From JANMMJ01 sp964543235 (GTDB lineage: Bacteria; Pseudomonadota; Alphaproteobacteria; Rhizobiales; Aestuariivirgaceae): 64,000 bases of DNA. This document shows, piece after piece, positions 35,032-44,485 of the stretch (within the stretch, counting starts at the first letter, position 1; each line of letters begins with the position of its first letter). A program made the translations under genes and the position numbers. A model generated the notes under the pieces. That model was given only the letters and a program-made list of their open reading frames with translations. It was not told the DNA's origin and ran no database searches. Location: the NCBI GenBank assembly GCA_964543235.1, contig CAZIXE010000003.1, positions 42,934 through 106,933 of the forward strand. The letters are read 5' to 3'.

Positions 35032-36660
35032 ATGGCGACCTGCGGCGAAGTTCTGGTGAAACTGCTCGAGGCCTATGGCGTCGAACTGATTTTTGGTATC
35101 CCGGGCGTGCACACCGTGGAACTCTACCGCGGCCTGCCGCAGACGCGTATCCGCCATGTCACACCGCGCCACGAGCAGGGAGCCGGCTTCATGGCCGACG
35201 GTTACGCACGCGTGACCGGCAAGCCTGGTGTCTGCTTCATCGTCACCGGCCCCGGCATGACCAACATTGCCACTGCCATGGGACAGGCCTATGCCGATTC
35301 GATCCCGATGCTGGTGATCTCGGCAGTCAATGCCCGCAACCAGCTCGGCATGCAGCAGGGCCGCCTGCATGAGCTGCGCGATCAGCAGGGCCTGGTTTCG
35401 GGCGTTGCCGCTTTCAGCCATACCATTCTCGACCCGAGCCAGCTGCCAGGCATTCTCGCCTGCGCCTTCGCCGTCTTCGCCGCCCAGCGCCCGCGTCCGG
35501 TGCATATTGAGATTCCCCTCGATGTCATTGTAGCCAGCATGCCGGACGCCGCGGCCAGAGCCTGGACCTTGCCCACGAGGCCCGGCCCCTCTCTCGATGC
35601 CGGACGCGAGGCCGCTTCGATGCTTTCGCGGTCGCAGCGCCCACTGATCGTGGTGGGAGGCGGGGCCGCCAATGCCGCTGCCGAGGTCCGCGCCATTGCC
35701 GAGCACCTCGATGCGCCCGTCTTTATGACGATCAATGGCAGGGGCATTCTGCCGCCGGGCCACCCCCTCGCGCTGGCAGGCAATCTCGGCATGGCTCCGC
35801 TTCGCGCCGAACTCGCCGCTGCCGACGTTGTCCTCGGCATCGGCACCGAGTTCGGCGAGACCGAGATGTATCCCGAGCCGCACCCGGTCGAAATCAGCGG
35901 CTCGCTGATCCGCATTGATATCGATCCCCTCCAGCTGACCACGGCCTTGCCGGCGGCCCTGCCGATTGCCGCCGATGCCAGGCTCGCCTGCGCGGCCGTT
36001 CTCTCGGCGCTGCGCGAACTGTCGAAGCCGGTTGCACGCGATGGTGCCGCCAGGGCCAAAGCCCTCCGTAGTGCCGTCCAAGGCTCGCTCTGGCCTGCTT
36101 GCACAGTCCATCGGCGCCTGCTGGAGACCGTGATGGCGGTGCTGCCCGATGCCATCGTGGCCGGCGACCAGACCGAGCCGGTCTATGCCGCTAACCAGTT
36201 TCACCAGCCGCCACGTCCGCGCTCCTATTTCAATTCAAGTACCGGTTATGGCACGCTGGGCTACGGCTTGCCCGCCGCATTCGGCGCCAGATTGGGCGCG
36301 CCGTCACGGCCAGCCGTGTGTCTCATCGGCGATGGTGGCCTGCAATTCTCGTTGCAGGAACTGGCCACCGCTGTCGAGGCCGGCATCGCGGCGGCCGTGG
36401 TCGTCTGGAACAACCGCAGCTACGGGGAGATCAAGGCCTACATGGCCGAGCGCAACATTCCCCAGATCGGCGTCGACATCTTCACGCCCGATCTCGTGGC
36501 ATTGGCTCGCGCCATGGGCTGCGAAGCGGCCGCGCCCGACAGCATCGACTCGCTGAAACGCGAGCTTGCCGCCTCGCCCACCCGCAATGTGCCGACACTC
36601 ATCGAAATTCGTGAAGGTTCCCCCCTGGCCGCCGCGCTCGCTGTCCCGGCGGGAACATGA
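35032..36660 (+). CDS. aruI: TPP-dependent decarboxylase, 5-guanidino-2-oxopentanoate decarboxylase-like
   Basis: A 542-residue enzyme of the acetolactate synthase/benzoylformate decarboxylase family. The catalytic Glu is in PRHEQGAGFMADGYAR (residue 48), and the TPP motif runs from GDGGLQFS near residue 433 to VVWNNRSYGE. The N-terminal wording FGIPGVHTVELYRGL resembles AruI, which converts 2-ketoarginine to 4-guanidinobutyraldehyde in the arginine transaminase and D-arginine pathways. It sits between a ureohydrolase and a D-amino-acid dehydrogenase, which fits that reaction. A different 2-keto acid cannot be excluded. Confidence 0.85.
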   Translation: MATCGEVLVKLLEAYGVELIFGIPGVHTVELYRGLPQTRIRHVTPRHEQGAGFMADGYARVTGKPGVCFIVTGPGMTNIATAMGQAYADSIPMLVISAVNARNQLGMQQGRLHELRDQQGLVSGVAAFSHTILDPSQLPGILACAFAVFAAQRPRPVHIEIPLDVIVASMPDAAARAWTLPTRPGPSLDAGREAASMLSRSQRPLIVVGGGAANAAAEVRAIAEHLDAPVFMTINGRGILPPGHPLALAGNLGMAPLRAELAAADVVLGIGTEFGETEMYPEPHPVEISGSLIRIDIDPLQLTTALPAALPIAADARLACAAVLSALRELSKPVARDGAARAKALRSAVQGSLWPACTVHRRLLETVMAVLPDAIVAGDQTEPVYAANQFHQPPRPRSYFNSSTGYGTLGYGLPAAFGARLGAPSRPAVCLIGDGGLQFSLQELATAVEAGIAAAVVVWNNRSYGEIKAYMAERNIPQIGVDIFTPDLVALARAMGCEAAAPDSIDSLKRELAASPTRNVPTLIEIREGSPLAAALAVPAGT

Positions 36661-37907
36661 AGATCCTCGTGCTCGGCGCCGGCGTGGTGGGAACGGCCGC
36701 CGCCTACTGGCTGGCGCGCGACGGGCACGCTGTGACACTGGTGGATCGCCACCCCGGCCCGGCCATGGGCACGAGCCAAAGCAATGCCGGCCTTGTTTCC
36801 CCGGGCGACGCCACCGCCTGGGCGTCACCTGCCGCTCTGAAGACCTTCATCAGGTCGCTTTACACGCCGGGCCTTGGAATCAAGATGCGGCCAAGCTTCG
36901 ATCCCATGTTCCTGAGATGGGTCATGCGTTTCCTGTTTCAGTGCACCCCGGCGCGCGCCCATGCCAACACTGAGGTGAAGCTGCGCCTCGCCCTCTATGC
37001 CCGCCAATGCATCAATGCCATCGCTGACGAAACCGGCATTGCCTATGACCAGCGCCGCAACGGCATTCTCTATTTCTTCCGGTCGCAGGCGAGCCTCGAT
37101 GCTGGTGCCAGGCACATGCAGTTCCTGGCTGACCACGGTCTCACCATCGAGCTGGTCGGCCGCGACCGGCTGGCGGAGCTCGAGCCCGGCCTCGCCGCCG
37201 TCAAGGATCATTTGGCCGGCGGCGTCTTCTCGCCCATGGACCAGACCGGCGACTCGCGCCTGTTCACCGATGGCCTGTGGGCGTGGTGCCGGGACAGGCT
37301 CGCGGTCACCGCCGCCTTCGATACCACCGTCACCGGCTTCGACATCGAAGGCAGCCGCGTCAGGAACGTCGTGACATCGAAAGGCTTGCTCCCCTGCGAC
37401 GCCGTTGTCATCTCGCTGGGCCCGGAGAGCGGCCTGTTTGGCAAGCACCTGGGCATCGATCTGCCGGTCTATCCCGTCAAGGGCTACACGGCGACGATCG
37501 AGCTCAGGGATCCGCAGACGGGCCCCACCATGGGTGGCGTCGATGAGGATCGCCTGATTGCCTATTCCCGCCTCGGCAACCGTCTGCGGCTAGCTGCGAC
37601 CGCCGAGTTCGCCGGCTTCGACCGCGGCCACCGCCCGGCCGATTTCGCCAGCCTGTTCCGCACCGCACATGAACTGTTTCCCGGGTGCGTTGACCAGTCG
37701 AGCGCCGTGCTGTGGGCCGGCCTCAGGCCGATGACGCCGAGTTCGGTGCCGATCCACGGCCGCGCCCGATACGGCAATCTCTATCTCGACACCGGCCACG
37801 GCCATGTTGGCTGGACCATGGCCTGTGGCTCCGGGAAACTGCTTGCCGACCTGGTCGCCGGCCGCGCGCCGGACATCGATCCGCAGGGCCTGCTTTATCG
37901 CAACTAG
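36657..37907 (+). CDS. FAD-dependent D-amino-acid dehydrogenase (DadA-like)
   Basis: A 416-residue DAO-family flavoprotein. The Rossmann motif MKILVLGAGVVGTAAAYWL is at the N-terminus, SQSNAGLVSPGD follows, and the C-terminal FAD contact is GHGHVGWTMACGSGKL. DadA-type enzymes oxidise D-amino acids to 2-keto acids and pass electrons to the respiratory chain. The ATG overlaps the upstream stop by 4 nt. With a racemase next to it and a 2-ketoarginine decarboxylase-like enzyme before it, D-arginine is the likely substrate, by analogy with DauA, though this protein looks closer to DadA. Confidence 0.88.
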   Translation: MKILVLGAGVVGTAAAYWLARDGHAVTLVDRHPGPAMGTSQSNAGLVSPGDATAWASPAALKTFIRSLYTPGLGIKMRPSFDPMFLRWVMRFLFQCTPARAHANTEVKLRLALYARQCINAIADETGIAYDQRRNGILYFFRSQASLDAGARHMQFLADHGLTIELVGRDRLAELEPGLAAVKDHLAGGVFSPMDQTGDSRLFTDGLWAWCRDRLAVTAAFDTTVTGFDIEGSRVRNVVTSKGLLPCDAVVISLGPESGLFGKHLGIDLPVYPVKGYTATIELRDPQTGPTMGGVDEDRLIAYSRLGNRLRLAATAEFAGFDRGHRPADFASLFRTAHELFPGCVDQSSAVLWAGLRPMTPSSVPIHGRARYGNLYLDTGHGHVGWTMACGSGKLLADLVAGRAPDIDPQGLLYRN

Positions 37908-37916
37908 GAACACCGC

Positions 37917-39701
37917 ATGGCCGGCCCGCAAGTCACCGTCGATCTCGGCCGCATCGAGCGCAATGCCCGCACCATCGTTGCGCGCTGTGCCCAGTCGGGG
38001 ATCAGCGTTTTTGGCGTCACCAAGGGCACCTGCGGGATGCCGCAGGTTGCCCGGGCGATGCTCCGCGGCGGCGTGACCGGCATCGCCGAATCGCGTTTCG
38101 AGAACATCCATCGCCTGCGCGATAGCGGCATCGATTGTCCCATCATGCTGCTGCGCAGCCCACCGCTGGCGCGCGCCGAGGATGTTGTGCTCAATGTCAC
38201 GGTCTCCCTGCAGTCGGAGCTGGCGACGATCCGCGAAGTCTCCCGCGTGGCCGAGCGGCTCGGACGGGTGCACGACATTGTCCTCATGGTCGATCTCGGC
38301 GACCTGCGCGAAGGCATCTGGCCGAGCGAACTTCTGCCCGTCGTCGAGCAGGTCATGGCGCTCAAGGGGGTGCGGATCGCCGGCGTCGGAACCAATCTCA
38401 CCTGCTTCGGCGCCATCATTCCGACCGAGGAGAATCTCGGTCAGCTGGTGGCCCAGGCCTACAAGGTCGAACGCCTGACGGGCTGTCAGCTCGACTGGGT
38501 TTCCGGCGGCAACTCCTCGTCCCTGCCGTTGCTGCTCGCCGGGCGCATGCCGGCGGGCATCAACAACCTGCGGATCGGCGAGGCCATTCTGCAGGGCGGC
38601 CGCGACACCTTCCTCGATCGTCCCTGGGCAGCGCTCGAACCCGATGCCTTCACTCTCAGCGGCGAACTTCTCGAGGTCAAGGTCAAGCCGTCGCTGCCGA
38701 TCGGCGACGCGGGCGTTGACGCCTTCGGCCAGCGGCCGCGCTTTACTGACGAAGGTGACCGGCTGCGCGGCATTGCCAATATCGGGCGCGAAGACGTGAT
38801 CGTCGAGGGTCTCGTTCCGCTCAGGCCCGGCGTGCGTGTGCTCGGCGCCTCGAGCGACCATCTGGTGCTTGATCTGACGGATGTGACACCGCCGCCGCAG
38901 GTGGGCGACCGTCTGGCATTCCAGATGAATTACGGTGCACTGTTGACCGCAATGACATCGGAATATGTGGAGAAGGTACCGATGCTTGATGTAGCGGAGG
39001 CGCCCCGGCAGCGTCTCGTCTCGATCACTGCGGACCCTGTTGCCTCCGGCCTGATCGCCGGCCTCGACCTGCAGACGCGGCTGAGCGCCATCGGCTACAC
39101 GGTCGTGCCGGCCGGGCAGGCCGATGCCATTGCCTTGACGATCGGCGTGAGCCGGATGGTGGCGGTTGAGACGCTCCGCCGCCTCCCCGCCGGCGATGCC
39201 ATGGGATTGCTCTGGATCGACAGCCGCGCCGCCTTGCAGCCATGTGAAGGGGCCACTCCCGCCGATCACAGCGCTCTTCGCTGCATCGTGGAGGAACTCA
39301 CGCCGCAGCTGTCGCCGGAGAACATCGTGCTGATCGGCCTGCGTGAGGCCGACGCCGGCGAGGCCGGCTTCCTCCGTTCTTCGCGTCTCACCGTCTTCAC
39401 CATGGTCGACATCGATGCCCGCGGCATGCGCGACGTGATGCGCGAGGCAATCCGCATTGCCAGAGCCGGCACGCGCGGCTATCACGTGCACTATTCCCCC
39501 GAGGTCACCGATATGCGCAACTGGGACCATGGCACCGGCGGGCTCACCGTGCGCGAGACTCACCAGGCCATGGAAGCGGTGGCCATGGCTGGCGGGCTGC
39601 GATCGCTGAACGCCTCATCCATCTCACCGCACCAGCCGCCATCGGTCATCGAGACGACAGTGCATGCCATCCTGTCGGCGCTGGGCAAAAAGATCTTCTG
39701 A
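37917..39701 (+). CDS. PLP amino-acid racemase (ornithine racemase-like) fused to a degenerate arginase-fold domain
   Basis: A 594-residue two-domain protein. Residues 1-360 form an alanine/ornithine-racemase barrel with the PLP lysine in FGVTKGTCG (Lys36), GIAESRFENIHRL, WVSGGNSSSLP and LRIGEAILQGGRD. Residues about 365-594 look like an arginase/agmatinase fold: GQADAIALTIG aligns with GGDHSIALG, LLWIDSRAAL with WIDAHADL, NIVLIGLREADAGE with the region before the last half, and GYHVHYSPEVTD with SFDLDALDP. Of six metal ligands only one Asp (435) remains, so the domain should be catalytically dead and may bind arginine or ornithine as a regulator. It ends the importer-catabolic operon. Full ureohydrolase activity is provided separately at 34075. 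Confidence 0.88.
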   Translation: MAGPQVTVDLGRIERNARTIVARCAQSGISVFGVTKGTCGMPQVARAMLRGGVTGIAESRFENIHRLRDSGIDCPIMLLRSPPLARAEDVVLNVTVSLQSELATIREVSRVAERLGRVHDIVLMVDLGDLREGIWPSELLPVVEQVMALKGVRIAGVGTNLTCFGAIIPTEENLGQLVAQAYKVERLTGCQLDWVSGGNSSSLPLLLAGRMPAGINNLRIGEAILQGGRDTFLDRPWAALEPDAFTLSGELLEVKVKPSLPIGDAGVDAFGQRPRFTDEGDRLRGIANIGREDVIVEGLVPLRPGVRVLGASSDHLVLDLTDVTPPPQVGDRLAFQMNYGALLTAMTSEYVEKVPMLDVAEAPRQRLVSITADPVASGLIAGLDLQTRLSAIGYTVVPAGQADAIALTIGVSRMVAVETLRRLPAGDAMGLLWIDSRAALQPCEGATPADHSALRCIVEELTPQLSPENIVLIGLREADAGEAGFLRSSRLTVFTMVDIDARGMRDVMREAIRIARAGTRGYHVHYSPEVTDMRNWDHGTGGLTVRETHQAMEAVAMAGGLRSLNASSISPHQPPSVIETTVHAILSALGKKIF

Positions 39702-39726
39702 GCGCTGAGCCGGTCCGCGCCAATGC

Positions 39727-39761
39727 AAAAGGACCCGCCGGCAGCAGGCTGCGGCGGGTCC
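39727..39761 (-). terminator. Rho-independent terminator of the initiator tRNA gene
   Basis: GGACCCGCCG and CGGCGGGTCC form a 10-bp GC stem with an 11-nt loop. On the minus strand it is followed by TTTTG. It lies 4 nt past the tRNA 3' end and also sits just after the convergent racemase gene. Confidence 0.75.
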
Positions 39762-39765
39762 GAAC

Positions 39766-39842
<77 letters not shown>

Positions 39843-40499
39843 TCAAAGGTGAGCGGGTATGTAGCAATCGAATCTGCCTTTGTGAACCCCCGCTGGCAAA
39901 GTTTTTTGACGCTTTGATGCACGCATTGCCGCCGCTCGCCGGTAGCTGAACCGGCGGTGCACGCCACCCCCGGTTCGGGCAAAACTCCGCCGCTGGTGGT
40001 TCCGGGATCAGGCGGCCGGAACCGGGGAGATGAGGGGCTGGCGCGGCGGCCTTTCGCCACTCAAAAGGGTAAGGCAAAGCATGTGGCCCCTGGGGCCGCC
40101 ACGCCGCGGGATTTTGGCCGCTCGTTCCGGGACTTCGGGACCCGTTGCCGGGACCGTAGCATCCGCGCCGTCCACCTGCGATGGTCCGGGGCCGGAACGG
40201 GGCTCCTGGTTGCGGCTGACCCCGTCGGTCAACCGGTTTCAGGCCCGCATCTCCGGCTCCGGTCTGCGACGGCTCGCGAACCACCCCTCCTGAGCAGGAG
40301 ACACCGACCCACTAGAACATAAGAGGAACGATGTCAAGCACGATTTTCACAGCCTGCACGTCGCATGGCGTCCCGGCGCGCCGCAGCATCCGAATTTGCC
40401 TGCCCGACATGCCGGTTGTGCCCGCTGTGCCGAAACGATACGGTCGCCCCCGCAATCTGCAGGTTGCGACAGGGAACAACGGGCTTTGGGGAGAACGGG
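39843..40499. other. Long non-coding gap with repeated GC-rich dyads, upstream of the RTX gene
   Basis: No reading frame in these 657 nt looks coding. The left end holds the tRNA promoter. The middle has several inverted repeats built on GGTTCCGG/CCGGAACC (for example 39998-40023, 8-bp arms, 10-nt loop) and GGTTGCGGCTGACC...GGTCAACC (about 40207-40236). The segment before 40500 carries the RTX gene's ribosome site GGGGAG. A short frame from ATG 40331 with a good ribosome site overlaps the RTX gene and matches nothing I know. Confidence 0.45.
39858..39886 (-). promoter_or_regulatory. Candidate promoter of tRNA-fMet
   Basis: On the minus strand TTCACA (39886-39881) and TACATA (39863-39858) are spaced by 17 nt, about 16 nt before the tRNA 5' end. 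The -35 box is good and the -10 box is weak. Confidence 0.4.
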
Positions 40500-42770
40500 A
40501 TGACCGACGGCATTGGCCTCATTCTGGGGACGGGCGGCAACGACACGCTGAAAGGCAGCGCCATCGACGACACGATCTTCGGCTATGGCGGCGCCGATTC
40601 GCTCAACGGCGCGACGGCCGACGATCTCCTGTATGGCGGCGCCGGCAATGACACGCTAATGGGCGGCGCCGGCCACGATGAGCTTTACGGCGAGGGCGGC
40701 AATGATCTGCTCTATGGCGGGGCGGTCTCGGACCAGGGCGCCGATACGCTGTTTGGCGGTGCCGGCAGCGATACGCTGTGGGGCTATCTCGGCGGCGACG
40801 ACCTCTATGGCCAGGGCGACAATGACGTCCTCTATGGCGGCGGCGGCCAGGACTATCTTGAAGGCGGCAGCGGCGACGACCTGCTCGATGGCGGCACCGA
40901 ACGCGACACGATCGACGGCGGTAGCGGCAACGATTCCCTCCATGGCGGCGAGGCGCCGGACCAGCTGTTCGGCGGCGACGATGACGACCTGCTCGATGGC
41001 GGGGCGGGTGGTCTTTATGGCGACTACATGGAGGGCGGCAATGGTGATGACGTCTATATCGTCGACGAGACGCTCGATACGGTCATGGAGAAGGCCGGCG
41101 AGGGACGCGACGAGGTGAGGACGGGCCTCGCCTCTTACACGCTGGGCGCCAATCTGGAACTCCTGACCTTCACCGGCGCCGGCGGCTTCACCGGCATCGG
41201 CAACACTGCCGGCAACATCATCAGGAGCAGCGACGGCGCCGACTCGATCCGCGGCGACGACGGCGCCGATCTGCTCTTCGCCTATGGCGGCAACGACACG
41301 CTGCAGGGCGAGGATGGATCGGACAAGCTCGATGGCGGCAGCGGCGACGACAACCTCAATGGCGGCGAGCACAACGATACGCTGAATGGCGGCGCCGGCG
41401 CCGACTTCATGATCGGCGGCAATGGCAGCGACGTCTATCATGTCGACAATATTGGCGACTTCGTCCTCGAATCGACCGACCCCGGCATAGACGAAGTCAT
41501 CGTCAGCCTTGCGAGCTACACGCTCAAGCTGAACTTCGAGAACCTGACCTATGCCGCGCCGGCCTTCCAGTTCACCTCGCTGACCGGCAACGCCCTCGCC
41601 AACCGCATGACCGGTGGCTCCACCAGCTATGATGTGATCAACGGGCTGGCCGGCAACGATAGCTTGTTCGGCAATACCGGCGACGACACCCTCAATGGCG
41701 GTGGCGACCACGATGGCCTCTATGGCGAAGCCGGCAACGACACGCTCAACGGCGACGTCGGCGACGACAATCTGCGCGGCGGCGCCGATGACGACAGCCT
41801 GTCCGGCGGCGCCGGCAACGACACGCTCGCCGGCGACGACGGCAACGACATCCACGATGGCGGCAGCGGCGATGATTCGATGGCCGGTGGTGCCGGGCAT
41901 GACTATTACTTCGTGGATTCCTTCAACGACACGGTGACCGAGCTTGCCGGAGAGGGGCTGGATGGTGTCGAGACCACGCTCAACGTCTATTTCCTGCCGG
42001 ATGCTGTCGAGAGTCTCTACTTCACCGGCAGTGGCAACTTCTCCGGCGTCGGAAATGGGCTGGCCAACGAGATAACGGGCGGCGGCGGTGACGACATCCT
42101 CACCGGCAAGCTTGGCGGCGACAAGCTCTACGGCATCGGTGGCAATGATTACCTCGACGGCGGTGGCGGCAACGACACCCTGAACGGCGGCGCCGGCAAC
42201 GATGTTCTCTTTGGCGGCGCTGGCGCCGACCAGATGTCGGGTGGAACCGGCGATGACGTCTTCAAGGTGGATGCCGTCAAGGATGTGGTGAGCGAACTTG
42301 CCGGCGAAGGCAAAGACCGGGTGGACACGACGCTGGCTGCCTACAAGCTCGGCGCCAACCTCGAATGGCTCTACTTCGATGGCACCGGCGATTTCGCAGG
42401 TACCGGCAACAACCGGGCCAATGTCATCCGCGGCAATGCCGGCAATGACCTGCTGAGCGGACTCGGCGGCAATGACACGATCCTCGGACTCGGCGGCAAT
42501 GACACGCTGGCCGGCGGCGCCGGGAACGATCTTGTCGCAGGCGGGTTCGGCAGCGACCGCTTCCTGTTCCAGAAGAACGAGGGCAATGACAGGATCACTA
42601 GCTTCGAGGATGGCACGGACCAGATCGAACTCAAGGGCGTCACGCTGGGCGAGGTAACCTTCGGCGCCGCTGCCAATGGCGATGCCCGGCTGACCTTCAC
42701 CGGGACGACCATCCTGGTCTACGGTGTGGCGGCGGCCAGCATCACTGCCGCCGACCTCATCTTCAGCTGA
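40500..42770 (+). CDS. RTX-type calcium-binding protein with hemolysin nonapeptide repeats
   Basis: A 756-residue acidic protein made of many GGxGxDxLx repeats, such as GGAGNDTLM, GGSGDDLLD and GGAGNDVLF. Each array forms a calcium-bound parallel beta roll. Four longer segments with the pattern DGVETTLNVYFLPDAVESLYF or LGANLELLTF separate the arrays, as in rhizobial RTX proteins. There is no Sec signal; the C-terminus resembles a type I secretion signal region, so it is probably exported by a TolC/HlyBD system encoded elsewhere. Start 40500 follows GGGGAG. No enzyme domain is visible; roles in adhesion or surface layers are possible. Confidence 0.92.
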   Translation: MTDGIGLILGTGGNDTLKGSAIDDTIFGYGGADSLNGATADDLLYGGAGNDTLMGGAGHDELYGEGGNDLLYGGAVSDQGADTLFGGAGSDTLWGYLGGDDLYGQGDNDVLYGGGGQDYLEGGSGDDLLDGGTERDTIDGGSGNDSLHGGEAPDQLFGGDDDDLLDGGAGGLYGDYMEGGNGDDVYIVDETLDTVMEKAGEGRDEVRTGLASYTLGANLELLTFTGAGGFTGIGNTAGNIIRSSDGADSIRGDDGADLLFAYGGNDTLQGEDGSDKLDGGSGDDNLNGGEHNDTLNGGAGADFMIGGNGSDVYHVDNIGDFVLESTDPGIDEVIVSLASYTLKLNFENLTYAAPAFQFTSLTGNALANRMTGGSTSYDVINGLAGNDSLFGNTGDDTLNGGGDHDGLYGEAGNDTLNGDVGDDNLRGGADDDSLSGGAGNDTLAGDDGNDIHDGGSGDDSMAGGAGHDYYFVDSFNDTVTELAGEGLDGVETTLNVYFLPDAVESLYFTGSGNFSGVGNGLANEITGGGGDDILTGKLGGDKLYGIGGNDYLDGGGGNDTLNGGAGNDVLFGGAGADQMSGGTGDDVFKVDAVKDVVSELAGEGKDRVDTTLAAYKLGANLEWLYFDGTGDFAGTGNNRANVIRGNAGNDLLSGLGGNDTILGLGGNDTLAGGAGNDLVAGGFGSDRFLFQKNEGNDRITSFEDGTDQIELKGVTLGEVTFGAAANGDARLTFTGTTILVYGVAAASITAADLIFS

Positions 42771-42797
42771 GGCAGCACCGGCCGGTATGGCCCCGCC

Positions 42798-43595
42798 TCA
42801 CCCCTGGGCGCGGCGGGTCTTGAGCGGAATGAGCGCAGCAGTCTTGGTTGTGCCAGCGGCGGGCTGCGGAACAGCATCGATGAACTCGGCAACGAAATCC
42901 GTGCGCGGATGGTCGGCGATCTGTACCGGACTACCCACCTGTTCGATGCGACCGTCATTGAGGATGGCGACCCGGTCGGCGAGTTCGAAGGCCTCTTCCT
43001 GGTCGTGGGTGACGAATAGCGTGGTATGGCCGGTGCGGTCATGCAGGGCGCGAAGCCAGCGGCGAAGATCCTTCCTGACCCTTGCATCCAGCGCACCGAA
43101 CGGTTCATCAAGCAGCAGGACACGGGGCTCGATGGCCAGTGCCCTGGCCAGCGCCACCCGCTGCCGCTGCCCACCCGAGAGCTGGGTCGGATAGCGCTCT
43201 TCCAGTCCTGTCAACTGCACGAGGTCGAGCAGCTCAAGAACCCTCGCCCTGATATCGGCCTTTGGCGGTCGCGCCCGTCGCGGCCGCGCCCTGAGACCGA
43301 AGGCGATATTGTCCATCACCGTCATGTGCCGGAACAACGCATAGTGCTGGAACACGAAGCCGATGCGGCGCTCGCGAAGCGTCAGCGACGAAGCATCGAT
43401 GTCACCGAACAACACGCCGCCGGCATCCGCCTCTTCGAGCCCGGCGATGGCGCGAAGCAAGGTGGTCTTTCCCGACCCCGACGGTCCGAGCAATGCCACA
43501 AGCTCGCCTGCATTGACTTCGAGCGACACGCCACGCAGCGCGGGATACCGCCCGAAAGTCTTCTCGAGGTTGCGGACGGAAACGGTGACGGACAT
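42798..43595 (-). CDS. cysA: Sulfate/thiosulfate ABC transporter ATPase, short form
   Basis: A 265-residue ATPase with Walker A GPSGSGKTT, signature LSGGQRQR, Walker B VLLLDEPFGALD and VTHDQEEAFELADR. These and the position after cysPTW identify CysA. Typical CysA proteins are around 350 residues with a C-terminal TOBE-like regulatory region; this one stops soon after FVAEFIDAV, so the regulatory part is missing. Start 43595 (MSVTVSVRNLEK) is where the ATPase domain begins. It is the last gene of the operon. Confidence 0.9.
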   Translation of the reverse strand: MSVTVSVRNLEKTFGRYPALRGVSLEVNAGELVALLGPSGSGKTTLLRAIAGLEEADAGGVLFGDIDASSLTLRERRIGFVFQHYALFRHMTVMDNIAFGLRARPRRARPPKADIRARVLELLDLVQLTGLEERYPTQLSGGQRQRVALARALAIEPRVLLLDEPFGALDARVRKDLRRWLRALHDRTGHTTLFVTHDQEEAFELADRVAILNDGRIEQVGSPVQIADHPRTDFVAEFIDAVPQPAAGTTKTAALIPLKTRRAQG

Positions 43596-43612
43596 CAAGG
43601 CCTCCTTATCGA

Positions 43613-44485
43613 TCAGTGCCTGTGGGTGGCTGCAAGTTCGCCGGCAAAGCGCCATTCCAGAAAGGATTTGACCACAAGTGTCACGAGCGCCAGTGCAGCC
43701 AGCAGCGATGCCACTGCGAAGGCACCAACAAAGTTGTATTCATTATACAGAATCTCGACATGAAGCGGCATCGTATTCGTGTACCCGCGGATATGGCCCG
43801 AGACCACCGACACCGCCCCGAATTCTCCCATGGCGCGCGCATTGCACAGGAGAACCCCGTAGAGCAGCGCCCATTTGACGTTGGGAAGCGTCACATGCAG
43901 GAACGTGTGAAATCCCGAGGCCCCGAGTGTAAGTGCCGCCTCCTCTTCGCTCGTACCCTGCGCCTGCATCAGCGGGATGAGTTCGCGCGCCACGAACGGG
44001 AAGGTGACGAACACGGTGGCCAGCACGATGCCGGGAACCGCAAAGATGATCTCGATGCCATTGGCCTTGAGCCACGGCCCGAGCCAGCCCTGGGCGCCAA
44101 ACAGCAGCACATAGACCAGCCCGGATATGACCGGGGAGACCGAGAACGGCAGGTCGATCAGGGTGAGCAGCAGGTTTTTGCCCCAGAAACTGAACTTGGC
44201 AATGGCCCAGGAGGCGGCAAGCCCGAACAGGGCGTTGAACGGCACGGCGATCGCTGCGACCAGGAGCGTCAGCCTGACTGCCGCCCGGGCATCGGGTTCC
44301 ACCAGGGCTTCGGCAAAGGCCGTCGGCCCCTTGCGCAATGCTTCAAAGAACACCACGGCCAGCGGCAGGAACAGAAAGGCGGCAAGCAGTGCTATCGCCA
44401 CGCCGATGATGGTATAACGGACAAGGGTCGTCTCATCGGTAACCGGACGGCGCTTCGGCTTGGCTGCAAGAGCAATATCAGACAT
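43613..44485 (-). CDS. cysW: Sulfate ABC transporter permease CysW
   Basis: A 290-residue inner-membrane permease. The motifs SPVISGLVYVLLFG, the EAA-type loop EEEAALTLGASGFHTFLHVTLP, ARAMGEFGAVSVVSGHI and LHVEILYNEYNFVGAFA are diagnostic of CysW. The start at 44485 overlaps the cysT stop by 8 nt, so the two permeases are coupled. It forms the channel with CysT. Confidence 0.94.
   Translation of the reverse strand: MSDIALAAKPKRRPVTDETTLVRYTIIGVAIALLAAFLFLPLAVVFFEALRKGPTAFAEALVEPDARAAVRLTLLVAAIAVPFNALFGLAASWAIAKFSFWGKNLLLTLIDLPFSVSPVISGLVYVLLFGAQGWLGPWLKANGIEIIFAVPGIVLATVFVTFPFVARELIPLMQAQGTSEEEAALTLGASGFHTFLHVTLPNVKWALLYGVLLCNARAMGEFGAVSVVSGHIRGYTNTMPLHVEILYNEYNFVGAFAVASLLAALALVTLVVKSFLEWRFAGELAATHRH

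Noticed and set aside
37590..39563. 657-codon antisense frame opposite the DadA-like and racemase genes
   Set aside because: It follows from the GC-skewed codon positions of the real genes; composition is His/Asp/Arg-rich without motifs.
40600..42500. Periodic short repeats that could suggest a CRISPR or satellite array
   Set aside because: The period encodes GGxGxDxLx nonapeptides in one frame of the RTX gene, with variable third bases; there are no constant repeats with unique spacers.
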